From: Amazonocrinis nigriterrae CENA67
GTDB taxonomy: Bacteria > Cyanobacteriota > Cyanobacteriia > Cyanobacteriales > Nostocaceae
Assembly: GCF_016056305.1 (NCBI RefSeq)
Contig: NZ_JAECZC010000001.1
Location: 223,632-287,631 of the forward strand
Direction of reading: 5' to 3'
Length of the DNA stretch: 64,000 nt
Position numbers and translations under genes: made by a program. Shown here one piece after another: positions 45,664-55,816 of the stretch. How positions within the stretch are numbered: position 1 is the stretch's first letter; each line of letters starts with the position of its first letter. Below the pieces are notes generated by a model that saw only the letters and a list, made by a program, of their open reading frames with translations, had not been told where the DNA came from and ran no database searches.

Positions 45664-46809
45664 TCACACTAATTGGGGACTGTCATTGACCCCACCCTCT
45701 ACATCAACTATAGCCATTACAGCTACAGCTTTCTGAAAATCCAAAGGGCATGAAAAACCTACCCATTGACCTATATTCTGTGAAGCATTCCAATCAGCGT
45801 TACAACGATACCCGTCTAATCCTCTGAACCAATCACCATTTCTGACACCCAGAACACCATTACGGTGATCAGATTTACTTGTATATGGTGCTGGTACAGA
45901 TTCAATCGGTACACCTGCACGAATTGCTTTATATCTAATAAACAATTCAAGCTGATAAAATGCCCATGTATCTCGGTTTTTAGCAGCATCAGATTTAGTT
46001 TTCTTCTTCTGTTTCATTGTCTGACGACAACCAGACAAATTCTCAAACCTTAATCCCATTCCAAAGTCTTTGGCCAACTGTACCAATTGCTTTGAAATGA
46101 CATGGTTAATATGGGTGATGATACGTCTTTCACGTTGCTCTAGTCGCTTTACTTCTTTGATTTGATTAGCTTGCTGGAGTCGGCAGCGAGTGCGTTAAAA
46201 TTGTCTTCTCAACTGCTTGACCCGTCCACCTTTCCAGAATTTACCAAACCCCTTTGGCAGTGCAGCAACAGCAATATTATTTTGTCCTCTATCCACTCCC
46301 ATCCAGCCTTTAACTTCACTTGCGTCGGGAACATCCATCGACACAGAAATGAGTGCATACCAAATACCTTTTTTGGACTTACAGAGTTTTAGAGAACCTA
46401 ATTTGGCTTCAAGAGAAATTAGTTTGTCCAAAATATCAGTATGGGAAGCTTGATGAATAGAAATAGGGATGCGGCCTTTTATGCCTCGATAAAGGCTGAA
46501 AGAAACCGTGTATAAATCTCCCGCTCTGAAAATCTCAAAACCTTGGTTATTCACCTCAAGCCACATCTGCTTGAACTTCTTAACTTTAGTTTTTGCATTG
46601 GCATTCCTGATTGTTTGATTGATCCACATTGAACCAATCTCAACATGATGAAATGCCGCACTAGTTAGCTTTTTTCGCTCCTTAATATCAATCTGCAACA
46701 GTTCATTTGCAACTTGAGTATTGATAGCAGTTAGCCGATCAAACTCAACCGCTTTGGCCTGATTGAGTCGATAAAATGGAAGTTTTAGCGTCAGTGTTAG
46801 ATTTACCAT
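45664..46809 (-). pseudogene. tnpB: TnpB (RNA-guided nuclease-like) gene with one in-frame stop
   Basis: Reading one frame from the ATG at 46809 gives about 381 codons of a TnpB protein interrupted only by TAA at 46195-46197 (codon 205), with homology continuing on both sides (KQLRRQF, stop, RTRCRLQQANQ). The RuvC residues are kept: Asp173 (GVDRGQNN), Glu256 (RFENLSG), Asp339 (NADWNASQN). The usual zinc-ribbon CxxC pairs are missing in the YTSKSDHRNG...DGYRCNADW part. Either a recent nonsense mutation or two separately translated halves; the second half has only a TTG start, so I call it a pseudogene. Confidence 0.8.
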
Positions 46810-46824
46810 ACCTAGATTTTATTA

Positions 46825-46847
46825 TATCCTACAGAGTTTGTAGGATA
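46825..46847. repeat. Transposon left-end hairpin
   Basis: TATCCTACA and TGTAGGATA are exact inverted repeats around GAGTT, 15 bases upstream of the tnpB start. Confidence 0.7.
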
Positions 46848-46869
46848 CGAGAGGAGCAATCGTCTCTCC

Positions 46870-47405
46870 TCATTTTCATTCTCTGGCTAAAAGCATGGAG
46901 GCTGCATTATGGACGGAACGTCCTAACGCACGGTAAATTAGTGTTGGTGCGTTGCGCTACACGACAAAACAACGCCAGTTGCACTCAACGGAGGAAACCT
47001 CCCTACCCTTCTCCTTCAAAGACGAAGGCCGCGAACGGAAACGCAGGAGAGCGAACGGGTGACGCTCGCAAGCTCGCTACTGCTGCGAAGATCGGGGGTG
47101 ACGCTCCTGCGTCGAAAATCGCGCTCTCAAGAGCGATCGCCGGAAACCCTTACGGGTGACGCTCGTACCGACGCTCGTTCCTCGCTACCGCTTCGCTAAC
47201 GCTACCGCTCTTGCTAACGGCAGTTCCTCCACTTGGGGAGCCACCCCCGTGGGCGGGTCTCCCGACAGCCAAAGGGAGTGGCGTGAGACCCCAAGACCGG
47301 ACTGCCTCACCGCGCCTGTCTGCGACCCCTGACGCTCCTACGTCGAAGATCGCTACGCTAACACCGCAACGCACTGGCTACCCTACCAACTGCGATCGCG
47401 TCTCT
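46870..47405. repeat. GC-rich repeat mosaic
   Basis: About 530 bases much richer in G and C than the neighbours, built of short repeated modules: GGGTGACGCTCG (several times), CTCGCTACCGCTTCGCTAACG, AGAGCGATCGCC. The segment 47219-47305 is the inverse of 38457-38536. The open frames inside are made of these modules and carry no family signal. Confidence 0.8.
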
Positions 47406-47407
47406 AC

Positions 47408-47436
47408 AAAAAAATTCCCTGCCTAGAGACAGGGAC
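47408..47436 (-). terminator. Rho-independent terminator of the small membrane protein gene
   Basis: On the minus strand TCCCTG and CAGGGA pair around a short loop, followed by AATTTTTTTG. It lies about 60 bases past the stop at 47495. Confidence 0.7.
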
Positions 47437-47459
47437 ATAATTTCAGCTTCCAAACTCCT

Positions 47460-47487
47460 GTAGGGGCGCAAGGTATGGCGTCCCTAC
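47460..47487. repeat. GTAGGGGCG hairpin
   Basis: GTAGGGGCGC and GCGTCCCTAC form a near-perfect inverted repeat. Related copies lie at 62411-62439 and, as a half-site, at 53441-53455. Confidence 0.65.
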
Positions 47488-47494
47488 TAACTCT

Positions 47495-47815
47495 TCAGCT
47501 AGTTGCTTGTATAGGTTTTTGCTGGGAAACATTCCCAGGTATAGGTTCAGTTTTTGTATTTGCGTCTACAGAAACTAATTCAATATGATTTAATAATGTA
47601 GTCACAAAAGCAAATAGCAAGAAAGGCAACGATAGCAGCACTACAAGTCCCACCGTTGCTAAGGCATAAACTGGTCGTCTGGCACCCATCAACGCCAAAG
47701 CCGATGCCAAACTTATAGTAATTGTGATTAACCAAACAATTATTTGACCGTATATATCACCAAATGTCAGGGTACAGACAAACCGATAGTTTTGAATATT
47801 ATTCTTGTTCATCAT
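47495..47815 (-). CDS. Small two-helix membrane protein, unknown function
   Basis: 106 residues. Two predicted membrane helices (about 24-46, IIVWLITITISLASALALMG, and about 50-76, YALATVGLVVLLSLPFLLFAFV), a short N-terminal cytoplasmic or periplasmic tail and a polar C-terminus. I do not recognise a family. A terminator follows on the same strand, which supports it as a real transcript. Divergent from gap1 with about 700 repeat-rich bases between. Confidence 0.65.
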   Translation of the reverse strand: MMNKNNIQNYRFVCTLTFGDIYGQIIVWLITITISLASALALMGARRPVYALATVGLVVLLSLPFLLFAFVTTLLNHIELVSVDANTKTEPIPGNVSQQKPIQATS

Positions 47816-49561
<1,746 letters not shown>

Positions 49562-49565
49562 TTAA

Positions 49566-49660
49566 TTAAAAGTTAGGAGTTAGGAGTTAGGAGTTAGGAG
49601 TTAGGAGTTAACAATTACATAAACAACTGACAACTAACAACTAACAACTAACTACCAACT
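49566..49660. repeat. GTTAGGA and CAACTAA heptamer repeats
   Basis: About six GTTAGGA units followed by ACAACTGACAACTAACAACT units between gap1 and pyk. The first group directly follows the gap1 stop. Confidence 0.85.
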
Positions 49661-49822
49661 TTCGGGATTTGGGACAAATGATATATGACTGCAAGAACTG
49701 AATAAAAAGTATTTTTACATAGAACAGCAGTAATATGAAACACCTGTAATATGGATGAGCTAGGCGATCGCACAAGCACAAAGCGTCCATGTTGCAGGTT
49801 ATTCCTCAACCCCCTAATCCCT

Positions 49823-51253
49823 ATGCGCCGAACCAAAATTATCTGTACTGTTGGCCCTGCTACATCTGCACCTGATCGGCTACAAGCTTTGGTAGAAGCT
49901 GGGATGAACATGGCACGGCTGAATTTCTCTCACGGTGCCTATGAATTTCATGCTCAAACTGCCAGGCATCTGCGGCAGATTAGTACTGAGAAGCAAAAGC
50001 CGATCGCCATCATGCAAGACTTGTGTGGCCCCAAGATTCGCTTGGGAACCCTACCACCAGAAGGGCTAAAAGTCGAAGCTGGCGATGAAGTTACTTTTGT
50101 CTTGCAAGAGAAAGGCGATAGTATTGACGAACTGCCGCTACCATTACCAACTTTGTTTGCAATGGTGCGTCCAGGCGAATCAATTTTGATTAATGATGGT
50201 CGCGTCAAATTGATAGTTAGCGATCGCGATGCTGATAAAATTCGAGCGCTGGTGAAGATTGGCGGCTTAATTTCCACTCATAAAGGCGTAAATTTACCAG
50301 AAACTCCCTTACCTGTAAGTTCCATTACAGAAAAAGACTTGATGGATTTGCGTTTTGGGATTCAGTTGGGTGTGGATTGGGTGGCAGTTTCCTTTGTGCG
50401 ATCGCCACAAGACTTAGAACCTGCCCAGCGCATGATTGAAGCAGCTGGTGCTTCGATTCGCTTGATTGCCAAAATCGAACGACCAGAAGCAGTAGAGCAA
50501 ATTGATTCTATCCTCAAAGTTGCCGACGGCATCATGATAGCCCGTGGTGATTTGGGGGTGGAAGTGCCCATTCATGAAGTACCGCTGATTCAAAAAGATA
50601 TTATTCGCCGTTGTAATCAAGCTGGTAAGCCAGTGATTACAGCTACGCAAATGCTGGAGTCCATGATTAGCGCCCCCGATCCCACCCGTGCCGAAGCCAC
50701 CGATGTTGCCAACTCCATCTTGGATGGTACGGATGCAGTCATGCTTTCTGGTGAAACTGCCGTGGGGCAATTCCCCACCGCCGCCGTAGAAGTAATGCAC
50801 AATATCGCTGTACGGACAGAAAAGTCTTTGCAAGAAGGTAGCAGACATGCATGGTGTCATGAAGCAGGTAGTCTCAGCGTCACAGAATCTGTGGCAGAAG
50901 CAGTGTGTCGCATCGCCTATGAAACCGGCGCGAAGGCAATTCTTTGTAACACCTCTTCAGGGGGTACAGCGCAACTAGTGTCTAAATACCGACCAACCAC
51001 GCCAATCATTGCCCTGACTCCTGATAAAACTGCTTACCATCAGCTAGCTCTTTCTTGGGGTGTGATACCCTTACTCATTCCGCCAGTCCATCATGCTGAA
51101 GAAATGTTTATGAATGTGGTGAACACAGTCCTAGACATGGGTTTGGTGAACGAAGGTGACAAAGTGGTAATTACCTCTGGCGTGCCAATTGGTAAATCAG
51201 GAACAACTAGTTTAATTAAAGTGCATTCTATTGGACAGCCAATTACTGCATAG
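49823..51253 (+). CDS. pyk: Pyruvate kinase
   Basis: 476 residues from the ATG at 49823 (MRRTKIICTVGPATSAP). Seen: RLNFSHG, MQDLCGPKIRLG, catalytic Lys in RLIAKIERPEAV, GIMIARGDLGVEVP, TATQMLESMI and AILCNTSSGGTAQLVSKYRP. No C-terminal PEP-utiliser domain. The frame opens at 49751, but those 24 codons are not family-like. Converts PEP and ADP to pyruvate and ATP. Same direction as gap1 and tal. Confidence 0.94.
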   Translation: MRRTKIICTVGPATSAPDRLQALVEAGMNMARLNFSHGAYEFHAQTARHLRQISTEKQKPIAIMQDLCGPKIRLGTLPPEGLKVEAGDEVTFVLQEKGDSIDELPLPLPTLFAMVRPGESILINDGRVKLIVSDRDADKIRALVKIGGLISTHKGVNLPETPLPVSSITEKDLMDLRFGIQLGVDWVAVSFVRSPQDLEPAQRMIEAAGASIRLIAKIERPEAVEQIDSILKVADGIMIARGDLGVEVPIHEVPLIQKDIIRRCNQAGKPVITATQMLESMISAPDPTRAEATDVANSILDGTDAVMLSGETAVGQFPTAAVEVMHNIAVRTEKSLQEGSRHAWCHEAGSLSVTESVAEAVCRIAYETGAKAILCNTSSGGTAQLVSKYRPTTPIIALTPDKTAYHQLALSWGVIPLLIPPVHHAEEMFMNVVNTVLDMGLVNEGDKVVITSGVPIGKSGTTSLIKVHSIGQPITA

Positions 51254-51264
51254 GGCATCTAGAA

Positions 51265-51415
51265 TAAGGCTGAGAGAGTGAGGGGAGGTGAGGGAGTGGA
51301 GGATATGAGGGAGTGGGAGGAGATGAGGGAGTGGGGGAAGAACTATTATTCTCTTACATCCCCCTCATCCCCCTCATCCTCCTCATCCTCCTCATCCCCC
51401 TCATCCCCTGACATG
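51265..51415. repeat. Purine-rich then pyrimidine-rich repeat tract
   Basis: GAGGGAGTGGGAGGAGATGAG-type units followed 20 bases later by CATCCCCCTCATCC-type units. The two halves are complementary, so the region between pyk and tal could form a long imperfect hairpin. Confidence 0.75.
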
Positions 51416-51542
51416 AGGCTGAAGCTAGTAAAAGACGGCAATAGTTAAGAAAAATTGCCAAAATCAGAATTGTAAGGAGCAGGAACGAATTTAAAAAAGA
51501 GGGAATAGGGTAAATCCTAAAAAAAACATCACGGAGGCTTTT

Positions 51543-52547
51543 ATGTCTAAGACTTTACTAGAACAATTGCGCCAAATGACTGTTGTGGTTGCAGATACAG
51601 GGGATATTCAGGCTATCGAGAAGTTCAAACCCCAAGACGCTACCACCAATCCCTCACTGATTACTGCTGCGGCCCAGATGCCGGAGTATCAAGAAATTGT
51701 TGATCAAACTTTACTCCAGGCCAAGAAAGATGCAGGAGCAGGAGCCAGCCAAGCACAGGTGGTTTCTCTAGCTTTTGATCGTCTAGCAGTAGCCTTCGGA
51801 TTGAAGATTTTACAAATTATCCCCGGAAGAGTCTCCACAGAAGTAGATGCTCGCTTGTCCTACGATACAGAAGCGACTGTCACTAAAGCTAGAGAATTGA
51901 TTGCCCAATACAAAGCTGCGGGAATTGGCCCAGAGCGCGTGCTGATTAAAATTGCCTCTACGTGGGAAGGCATTCGCGCTGCGGAAATTCTGGAGAAAGA
52001 AGGTATTCATTGTAACTTAACATTGTTATTTGGTTTGCACCAAGCGATCGCCTGTGCAGAAGCCGGTATCACCTTGATTTCTCCGTTCGTCGGACGCATT
52101 CTCGACTGGTACAAGAAAGATACTGGACGGGATAGCTACCCTTCTGCTGAAGATCCAGGAGTTTTGTCAGTCACCAAAATCTACAACTACTACAAGAAAT
52201 TTGGTTACAAAACCGAAGTTATGGGGGCCAGCTTCCGCAACGTCGGCGAAATTACCGAACTTGCCGGTTGTGACTTGCTAACAATTTCTCCGTCACTTTT
52301 AGCTGAATTACAAGCGACCATCGGCGAACTACCACGCAAACTTGACCCCGCCAAAGTAGCAGACCTGGAAGTTGAAAAGATATCCATCGACAAAGCTACC
52401 TTTGATCAATTGCACGCTGCTGACCGCATGGCAACTGACAAACTATCAGAAGGTATTCAAGGCTTTACTAAAGCGTTGGAAGAATTAGAAAAACTGTTGG
52501 CACAAAGACTAACTCGCCTTGAAGAAGAGGTAGTAGTCAGCCACTAG
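51543..52547 (+). CDS. tal: Transaldolase
   Basis: 334 residues, TalB-like. Seen: DATTNPSLI, Schiff-base Lys in [45 protein letters not shown] and [10 protein letters not shown]. Moves a three-carbon unit between sedoheptulose-7-phosphate and glyceraldehyde-3-phosphate in the oxidative pentose phosphate pathway. CGGAGG precedes the ATG. It is the third gene of the gap1-pyk-tal group, followed by a terminator. Confidence 0.95.
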   Translation: MSKTLLEQLRQMTVVVADTGDIQAIEKFKPQDATTNPSLITAAAQMPEYQEIVDQTLLQAKKDAGAGASQAQVVSLAFDRLAVAFGLKILQIIPGRVSTEVDARLSYDTEATVTKARELIAQYKAAGIGPERVLIKIASTWEGIRAAEILEKEGIHCNLTLLFGLHQAIACAEAGITLISPFVGRILDWYKKDTGRDSYPSAEDPGVLSVTKIYNYYKKFGYKTEVMGASFRNVGEITELAGCDLLTISPSLLAELQATIGELPRKLDPAKVADLEVEKISIDKATFDQLHAADRMATDKLSEGIQGFTKALEELEKLLAQRLTRLEEEVVVSH

Positions 52548-52601
52548 CAAGTGAATGATGATAGTCATCAAAACTTATTGCAAAAGTTAGAAAAAGTGCC
52601 A

Positions 52602-52643
52602 GGGTAAAGGAAAGAGAATTTTCTCCTTTCTTTTACCCTTTTT
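52602..52643 (+). terminator. Rho-independent terminator of tal
   Basis: GGGTAAAGGAAAGAGAA pairs with TTCTCCTTTCTTTTACCC, followed by TTTTTC. Confidence 0.85.
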
Positions 52644-52670
52644 CAACAGAATTGCAAAAGGCTTTTCTAT

Positions 52671-52702
52671 AAAACAAAATGCGATCAAGATGATCGCATT
52701 TA
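52671..52702 (-). terminator. Rho-independent terminator of the globin gene
   Basis: AAATGCGATCA (52677-52687) pairs exactly with TGATCGCATTT (52691-52701). On the minus strand the stem runs into TTTTGTTTTAT. It faces the tal terminator in a convergent layout. Confidence 0.7.
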
Positions 52703-52788
52703 TTAGTCAAATTATCAAAAACAACAGCCGCTTCCATTTAAATATGTAAAAAATATTAATTTGAGACAGAAGCCACTTCATATGTTAA

Positions 52789-53241
52789 CTAGGGCGTTTG
52801 AGTTGCCAATTCATCCCTATAGATATTATCTTCTCTGTTAATGAAAACTTCAGACAAGGCTTGATAAGCTTCTGTCCAAGCTGCCATTACTTCTTCTGTG
52901 GCTGCTTCACCTAATACATCCTTGATTGCTTGCAGCAAACTCTCTCCGACAATCGGGTATTGTTCTGGTAAAACATGAGTATCTACATGACGATGGGCAA
53001 TTTTTTCGACCATTGAAGTTAAAGCAGGTAGATTATCTATTTGAGTAGCATAACTATAAACTGCTGAAGCCAACTTTGCTGGTTGAGAACCATTTGCTTG
53101 AGCAGACATATCAAATTGTTCTTTAATCTCTGGATGGTTATGAAACATAATTTCATACATCCGAGTCGTAATTTGCTGACCGTTCTTTTTTAAGACAGGT
53201 GCTGTAGACTTCACGATATCTATTGTTTTTTGGCTAACCAT
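52789..53241 (-). CDS. Single-domain globin (Vitreoscilla-haemoglobin-like)
   Basis: 150 residues, one flavohaemoglobin-type globin domain without the FAD/NAD reductase. Proximal His85 (IAHRH), Tyr29 (B10), Gln53 (E7) and Tyr95 (PEQYPIVGE) fall at the same numbers as in Vitreoscilla haemoglobin. The family binds oxygen and takes part in NO detoxification or oxygen supply. Its own terminator lies downstream; a Crp/Fnr regulator gene lies 286 bases upstream on the same strand, with an FNR-like box between. Confidence 0.9.
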   Translation of the reverse strand: MVSQKTIDIVKSTAPVLKKNGQQITTRMYEIMFHNHPEIKEQFDMSAQANGSQPAKLASAVYSYATQIDNLPALTSMVEKIAHRHVDTHVLPEQYPIVGESLLQAIKDVLGEAATEEVMAAWTEAYQALSEVFINREDNIYRDELATQTP

Positions 53242-53264
53242 TCTTTCTTTACTCAGTTGGAATC

Positions 53265-53278
53265 TTGATTAACTTCAA
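53265..53278 (-). promoter_or_regulatory. FNR/DNR-like box upstream of the globin gene
   Basis: On the minus strand TTGAAGTTAATCAA, which is TTGAT-N4-ATCAA with one mismatch. It ends 24 bases before the globin ATG. Such a place suits a repressor or an extra upstream start site. The site could also be chance. Confidence 0.35.
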
Positions 53279-53527
53279 TTTAAAGGATATTGATATTAAT
53301 GACTATGAGCTAGCTCAGAGAAGGGGTTAAATTATGTGTAGGTAAAGACTTTTCATGAAGGGTGCAGGGGTGCTTTAGGTGCAGGGGTGCAGGGGAGAGA
53401 GTTTTAAGGTTTCTGCACATAGACTCTAAATAATGAGAAGCTGTACGCCCCTACTGTAGCAGGTATTTCATGAAATGGTATTACAGCAATTGCTTGTGTA
53501 GTTTTGGGGAAATTGTCCTATTAATTC

Positions 53528-54226
53528 TTAGTCTTCACCACTCGCGATCGCATTTAAAGCTTCTACATCCAAAATGGTGATTTTCCCACCTCGTCGATAA
53601 TCCACCACAGATTCTAAACTTTTGATTAAACGGACGCATTCTTCATAAGTAATTCCCACTTTCCGGGACATTTCATAGTAAGGCAGTTTTACTTTTAAAT
53701 ATTGCCCTTCTTTAACTGGTTCAGTTCCATACTGTAAACTATTGTATAAAATCAACTTCGCCAAGCGGACAATTGCTCGTTCTGAAATTAACCCATGTAC
53801 AGTATTCTGGAGTTCCTGAAGGCGTTGATTGAGGACATGCATAATCCGCAATGCTATTTCTGGAGTTTGCTGAATCACTGACAACAAAGCTGTTCGCTTC
53901 ACAGTGAGAATCTGACAATTTTGTTCAGCAATTATAGTTGCAGGTGCAACGGGTGGATCATCAAACAAAGCTGGTGCGCCAAAAATTTCTCCTGCTGGTA
54001 AAACTCTTAAAATTGTTTCTTTTCCTGTTGCAGCAGTTTTCTTAACTTTAATTTTACCAGAAAGCACAGTATAAAGTTGTGCTGCTATGTGATCTCCTTC
54101 ATGAAAAATAATTTCTTCATGCAAATATTTTCGTACTTCTGTATGGGGTTGTAGTTGCTCTAACTCTTCTAATTTCAAATTACTAAAGATAGGAATTTTC
54201 GCGATTTCTTCAACAGTCGCCAACAT
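53528..54226 (-). CDS. Crp/Fnr family transcription regulator
   Basis: 232 residues. Cyclic-nucleotide-binding-like beta roll (EEIIFHEGDHIAAQLYTVLSGKIKV ... VLPAGEIFGAPALFDD), dimer helix (ALRIMHVLNQRLQELQNTVHGL) and winged HTH (MSRKVGITYEECVRLIKSLE). The FNR iron-sulphur cysteines at the N-terminus are absent, so a haem or effector-type sensor is more likely than an Fe-S one. Next to a globin gene it may sense NO or oxygen; that is inference from neighbourhood. Confidence 0.9.
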   Translation of the reverse strand: MLATVEEIAKIPIFSNLKLEELEQLQPHTEVRKYLHEEIIFHEGDHIAAQLYTVLSGKIKVKKTAATGKETILRVLPAGEIFGAPALFDDPPVAPATIIAEQNCQILTVKRTALLSVIQQTPEIALRIMHVLNQRLQELQNTVHGLISERAIVRLAKLILYNSLQYGTEPVKEGQYLKVKLPYYEMSRKVGITYEECVRLIKSLESVVDYRRGGKITILDVEALNAIASGED

Positions 54227-54540
54227 AGTGATAAATTATAAATGTGTTTTAATTACGACCAGGAATTAGTATAATAACTAATTTTTTACGAACCGCAGAG
54301 GACGCAGAGGACGCAGAGGAATAGAGATGAACTGCGACTTCTAGTCGTTCAGACCAATTTTCTAAAGATTGGGCAACACATCCAAACCCTAAAACCCAGA
54401 CCATATGTGAGTACAGACGATTCGCCGAATCATCTCTACAATTACGAATTACGAATTACGAATTACGAATTAGTATCAGACTCCTGCCAGCAAACATAGC
54501 AATGTAACATGATGAGAGCAGCTTAGTTTCTCGTTGCCAT
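54227..54540. other. Intergenic region with three small repeats
   Basis: GACGCAGAG three times (54292-54321), an imperfect hairpin GTACAGACGATTCG/CGAATCATCTCTAC (54411-54439) and AATTACG units (54440-54469). No gene. Contains the upstream regions of the Crp gene and ackA. Confidence 0.65.
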
Positions 54541-55758
54541 ATGAAGATACTAGTACTCAATGCTGGCTCAAGCAGCCAAAAAAGTTGTCTGTATGAGATT
54601 GCAGATGAGGGTCTTCCTCAGGAAGCACCCCAGCCTCTTTCGGAAGGGAAAGTTAACTGGACGCAAGACCACGGTGTAGCAGAAATTGAGGTTAAAACTG
54701 CTACGGGTGAAATGCTGCAAGAATCAATCTCTGGTGACTCCCGACGCACCCACCTTACTTATATACTAAATACTCTCAGTGATGGTGCCACTAAGGTAAT
54801 TGATCAGTTATCAGAAATCGATGTGGTGGGACATCGTGTAGTGCATGGTGGGCAAAATTACCGACAGCCAGTGATAATTACTGAGGATGTCAAAAAGGCG
54901 ATCGCTGATTGGTCTAAACTAGCCCCAGCACACAATCCAGCTGCTTTAGAAGGAATAGAGGCAATTGAGCAAAGCTTAGGAAAAGTCACTCAAATAGCAG
55001 TTTTTGATACTGGCTTTCATGCCACTCTACCCGATGCAGCAGCCATCTATCCCGGCCCCTATGAGTGGGTAGACCAAGGTATCCGCCGCTACGGATTTCA
55101 TGGTATCAGTCATCAGTACTGCTCTGGACGTGCTGCTGATATGCTTGGTGAAGATTTAGCATCTTTGCGGATCATCACTTGCCATCTGGGTAATGGTTGT
55201 TCTTTAGCGGCGATTAAAAACGGTCAAAGCATTGATACAACTATGGGATTTACGCCCTTAGATGGATTGATGATGGGTAGTCGTTCTGGTTCGGTTGATC
55301 CAGGGATTCTGATTTATCTGATGCAGTATGCTAATTACTCTGGCGAAAGCTTGGATTATTTGCTGAATAAAGCTTCGGGATTACGAGGAATTTCGGGAGT
55401 ATCCAGCGATATGCGTCAGGTGATGGAAGCGATCGCCCAAGGCAATGATCGCGCTAAACTTGCTTTGGATATCTACGTCCATCGCTTGCGGTCTGGTATT
55501 GGTACAATGCTTGCTAGTTTAGGGGGATTGGATGTTTTAGTGTTTACCGCAGGCGTAGGTGAACACTCTCCAGAAATCCGCCAAGCTGCTTGTGAAGGCT
55601 TTGAATTTTTGGGACTAAAAATTGACTCCCAGAAAAATCAGCAAAAGCCTGTTGATCAAGATATTGCTACCCCTGATTCGGCAGTGCGGATATTAGTAAT
55701 TCATACTCAAGAAGATTGGGCGATCGCTCAACAATGCTATCAATTTTTAAAAATGTAA
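54541..55758 (+). CDS. ackA: Acetate kinase
   Basis: 405 residues. Seen: VLNAGSSSQKSCLY, GHRVVHGGQNY, FDTGFHATLP, RRYGFHGISHQY, HLGNGCSLAAI, GFTPLDGLMMGSRSGSVDPG and FTAGVGEHSPEIR. Converts acetyl-phosphate and ADP to acetate and ATP. pta or xfp is not adjacent. Full length, no frameshift. Confidence 0.95.
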   Translation: MKILVLNAGSSSQKSCLYEIADEGLPQEAPQPLSEGKVNWTQDHGVAEIEVKTATGEMLQESISGDSRRTHLTYILNTLSDGATKVIDQLSEIDVVGHRVVHGGQNYRQPVIITEDVKKAIADWSKLAPAHNPAALEGIEAIEQSLGKVTQIAVFDTGFHATLPDAAAIYPGPYEWVDQGIRRYGFHGISHQYCSGRAADMLGEDLASLRIITCHLGNGCSLAAIKNGQSIDTTMGFTPLDGLMMGSRSGSVDPGILIYLMQYANYSGESLDYLLNKASGLRGISGVSSDMRQVMEAIAQGNDRAKLALDIYVHRLRSGIGTMLASLGGLDVLVFTAGVGEHSPEIRQAACEGFEFLGLKIDSQKNQQKPVDQDIATPDSAVRILVIHTQEDWAIAQQCYQFLKM

Positions 55759-55816
55759 AAAAGAGACTACACTACAGTCAAATAGACACACAAAAGTCAT
55801 CAGTCAACAACCACAT

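Larger units (their letters stand above)
45620..46850 (-). mobile_element. IS200/IS605 (IS1341-type) element carrying tnpB only
   Basis: A disrupted tnpB (45664-46809, minus) is flanked by a hairpin at each end: 46825-46847 (TATCCTACA/TGTAGGATA, 5-base loop) at its 5' side and 45627-45661 (12-base perfect arms) at its 3' side. No tnpA is present, so it is the non-autonomous IS1341 type. Exact ends are not fixed because this family makes no target duplications. Confidence 0.75.

Noticed and set aside
45664-46809. Cas12k or another Cas12 effector
   Set aside because: About 380 codons is TnpB size, the RuvC triad is intact, and there are no Tn7-like genes or CRISPR repeats nearby.
46776-47426. 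Several overlapping open frames in both directions
   Set aside because: They are built of GC-rich repeat modules, overlap each other and the transposon end, and have no ribosome sites or family signal.
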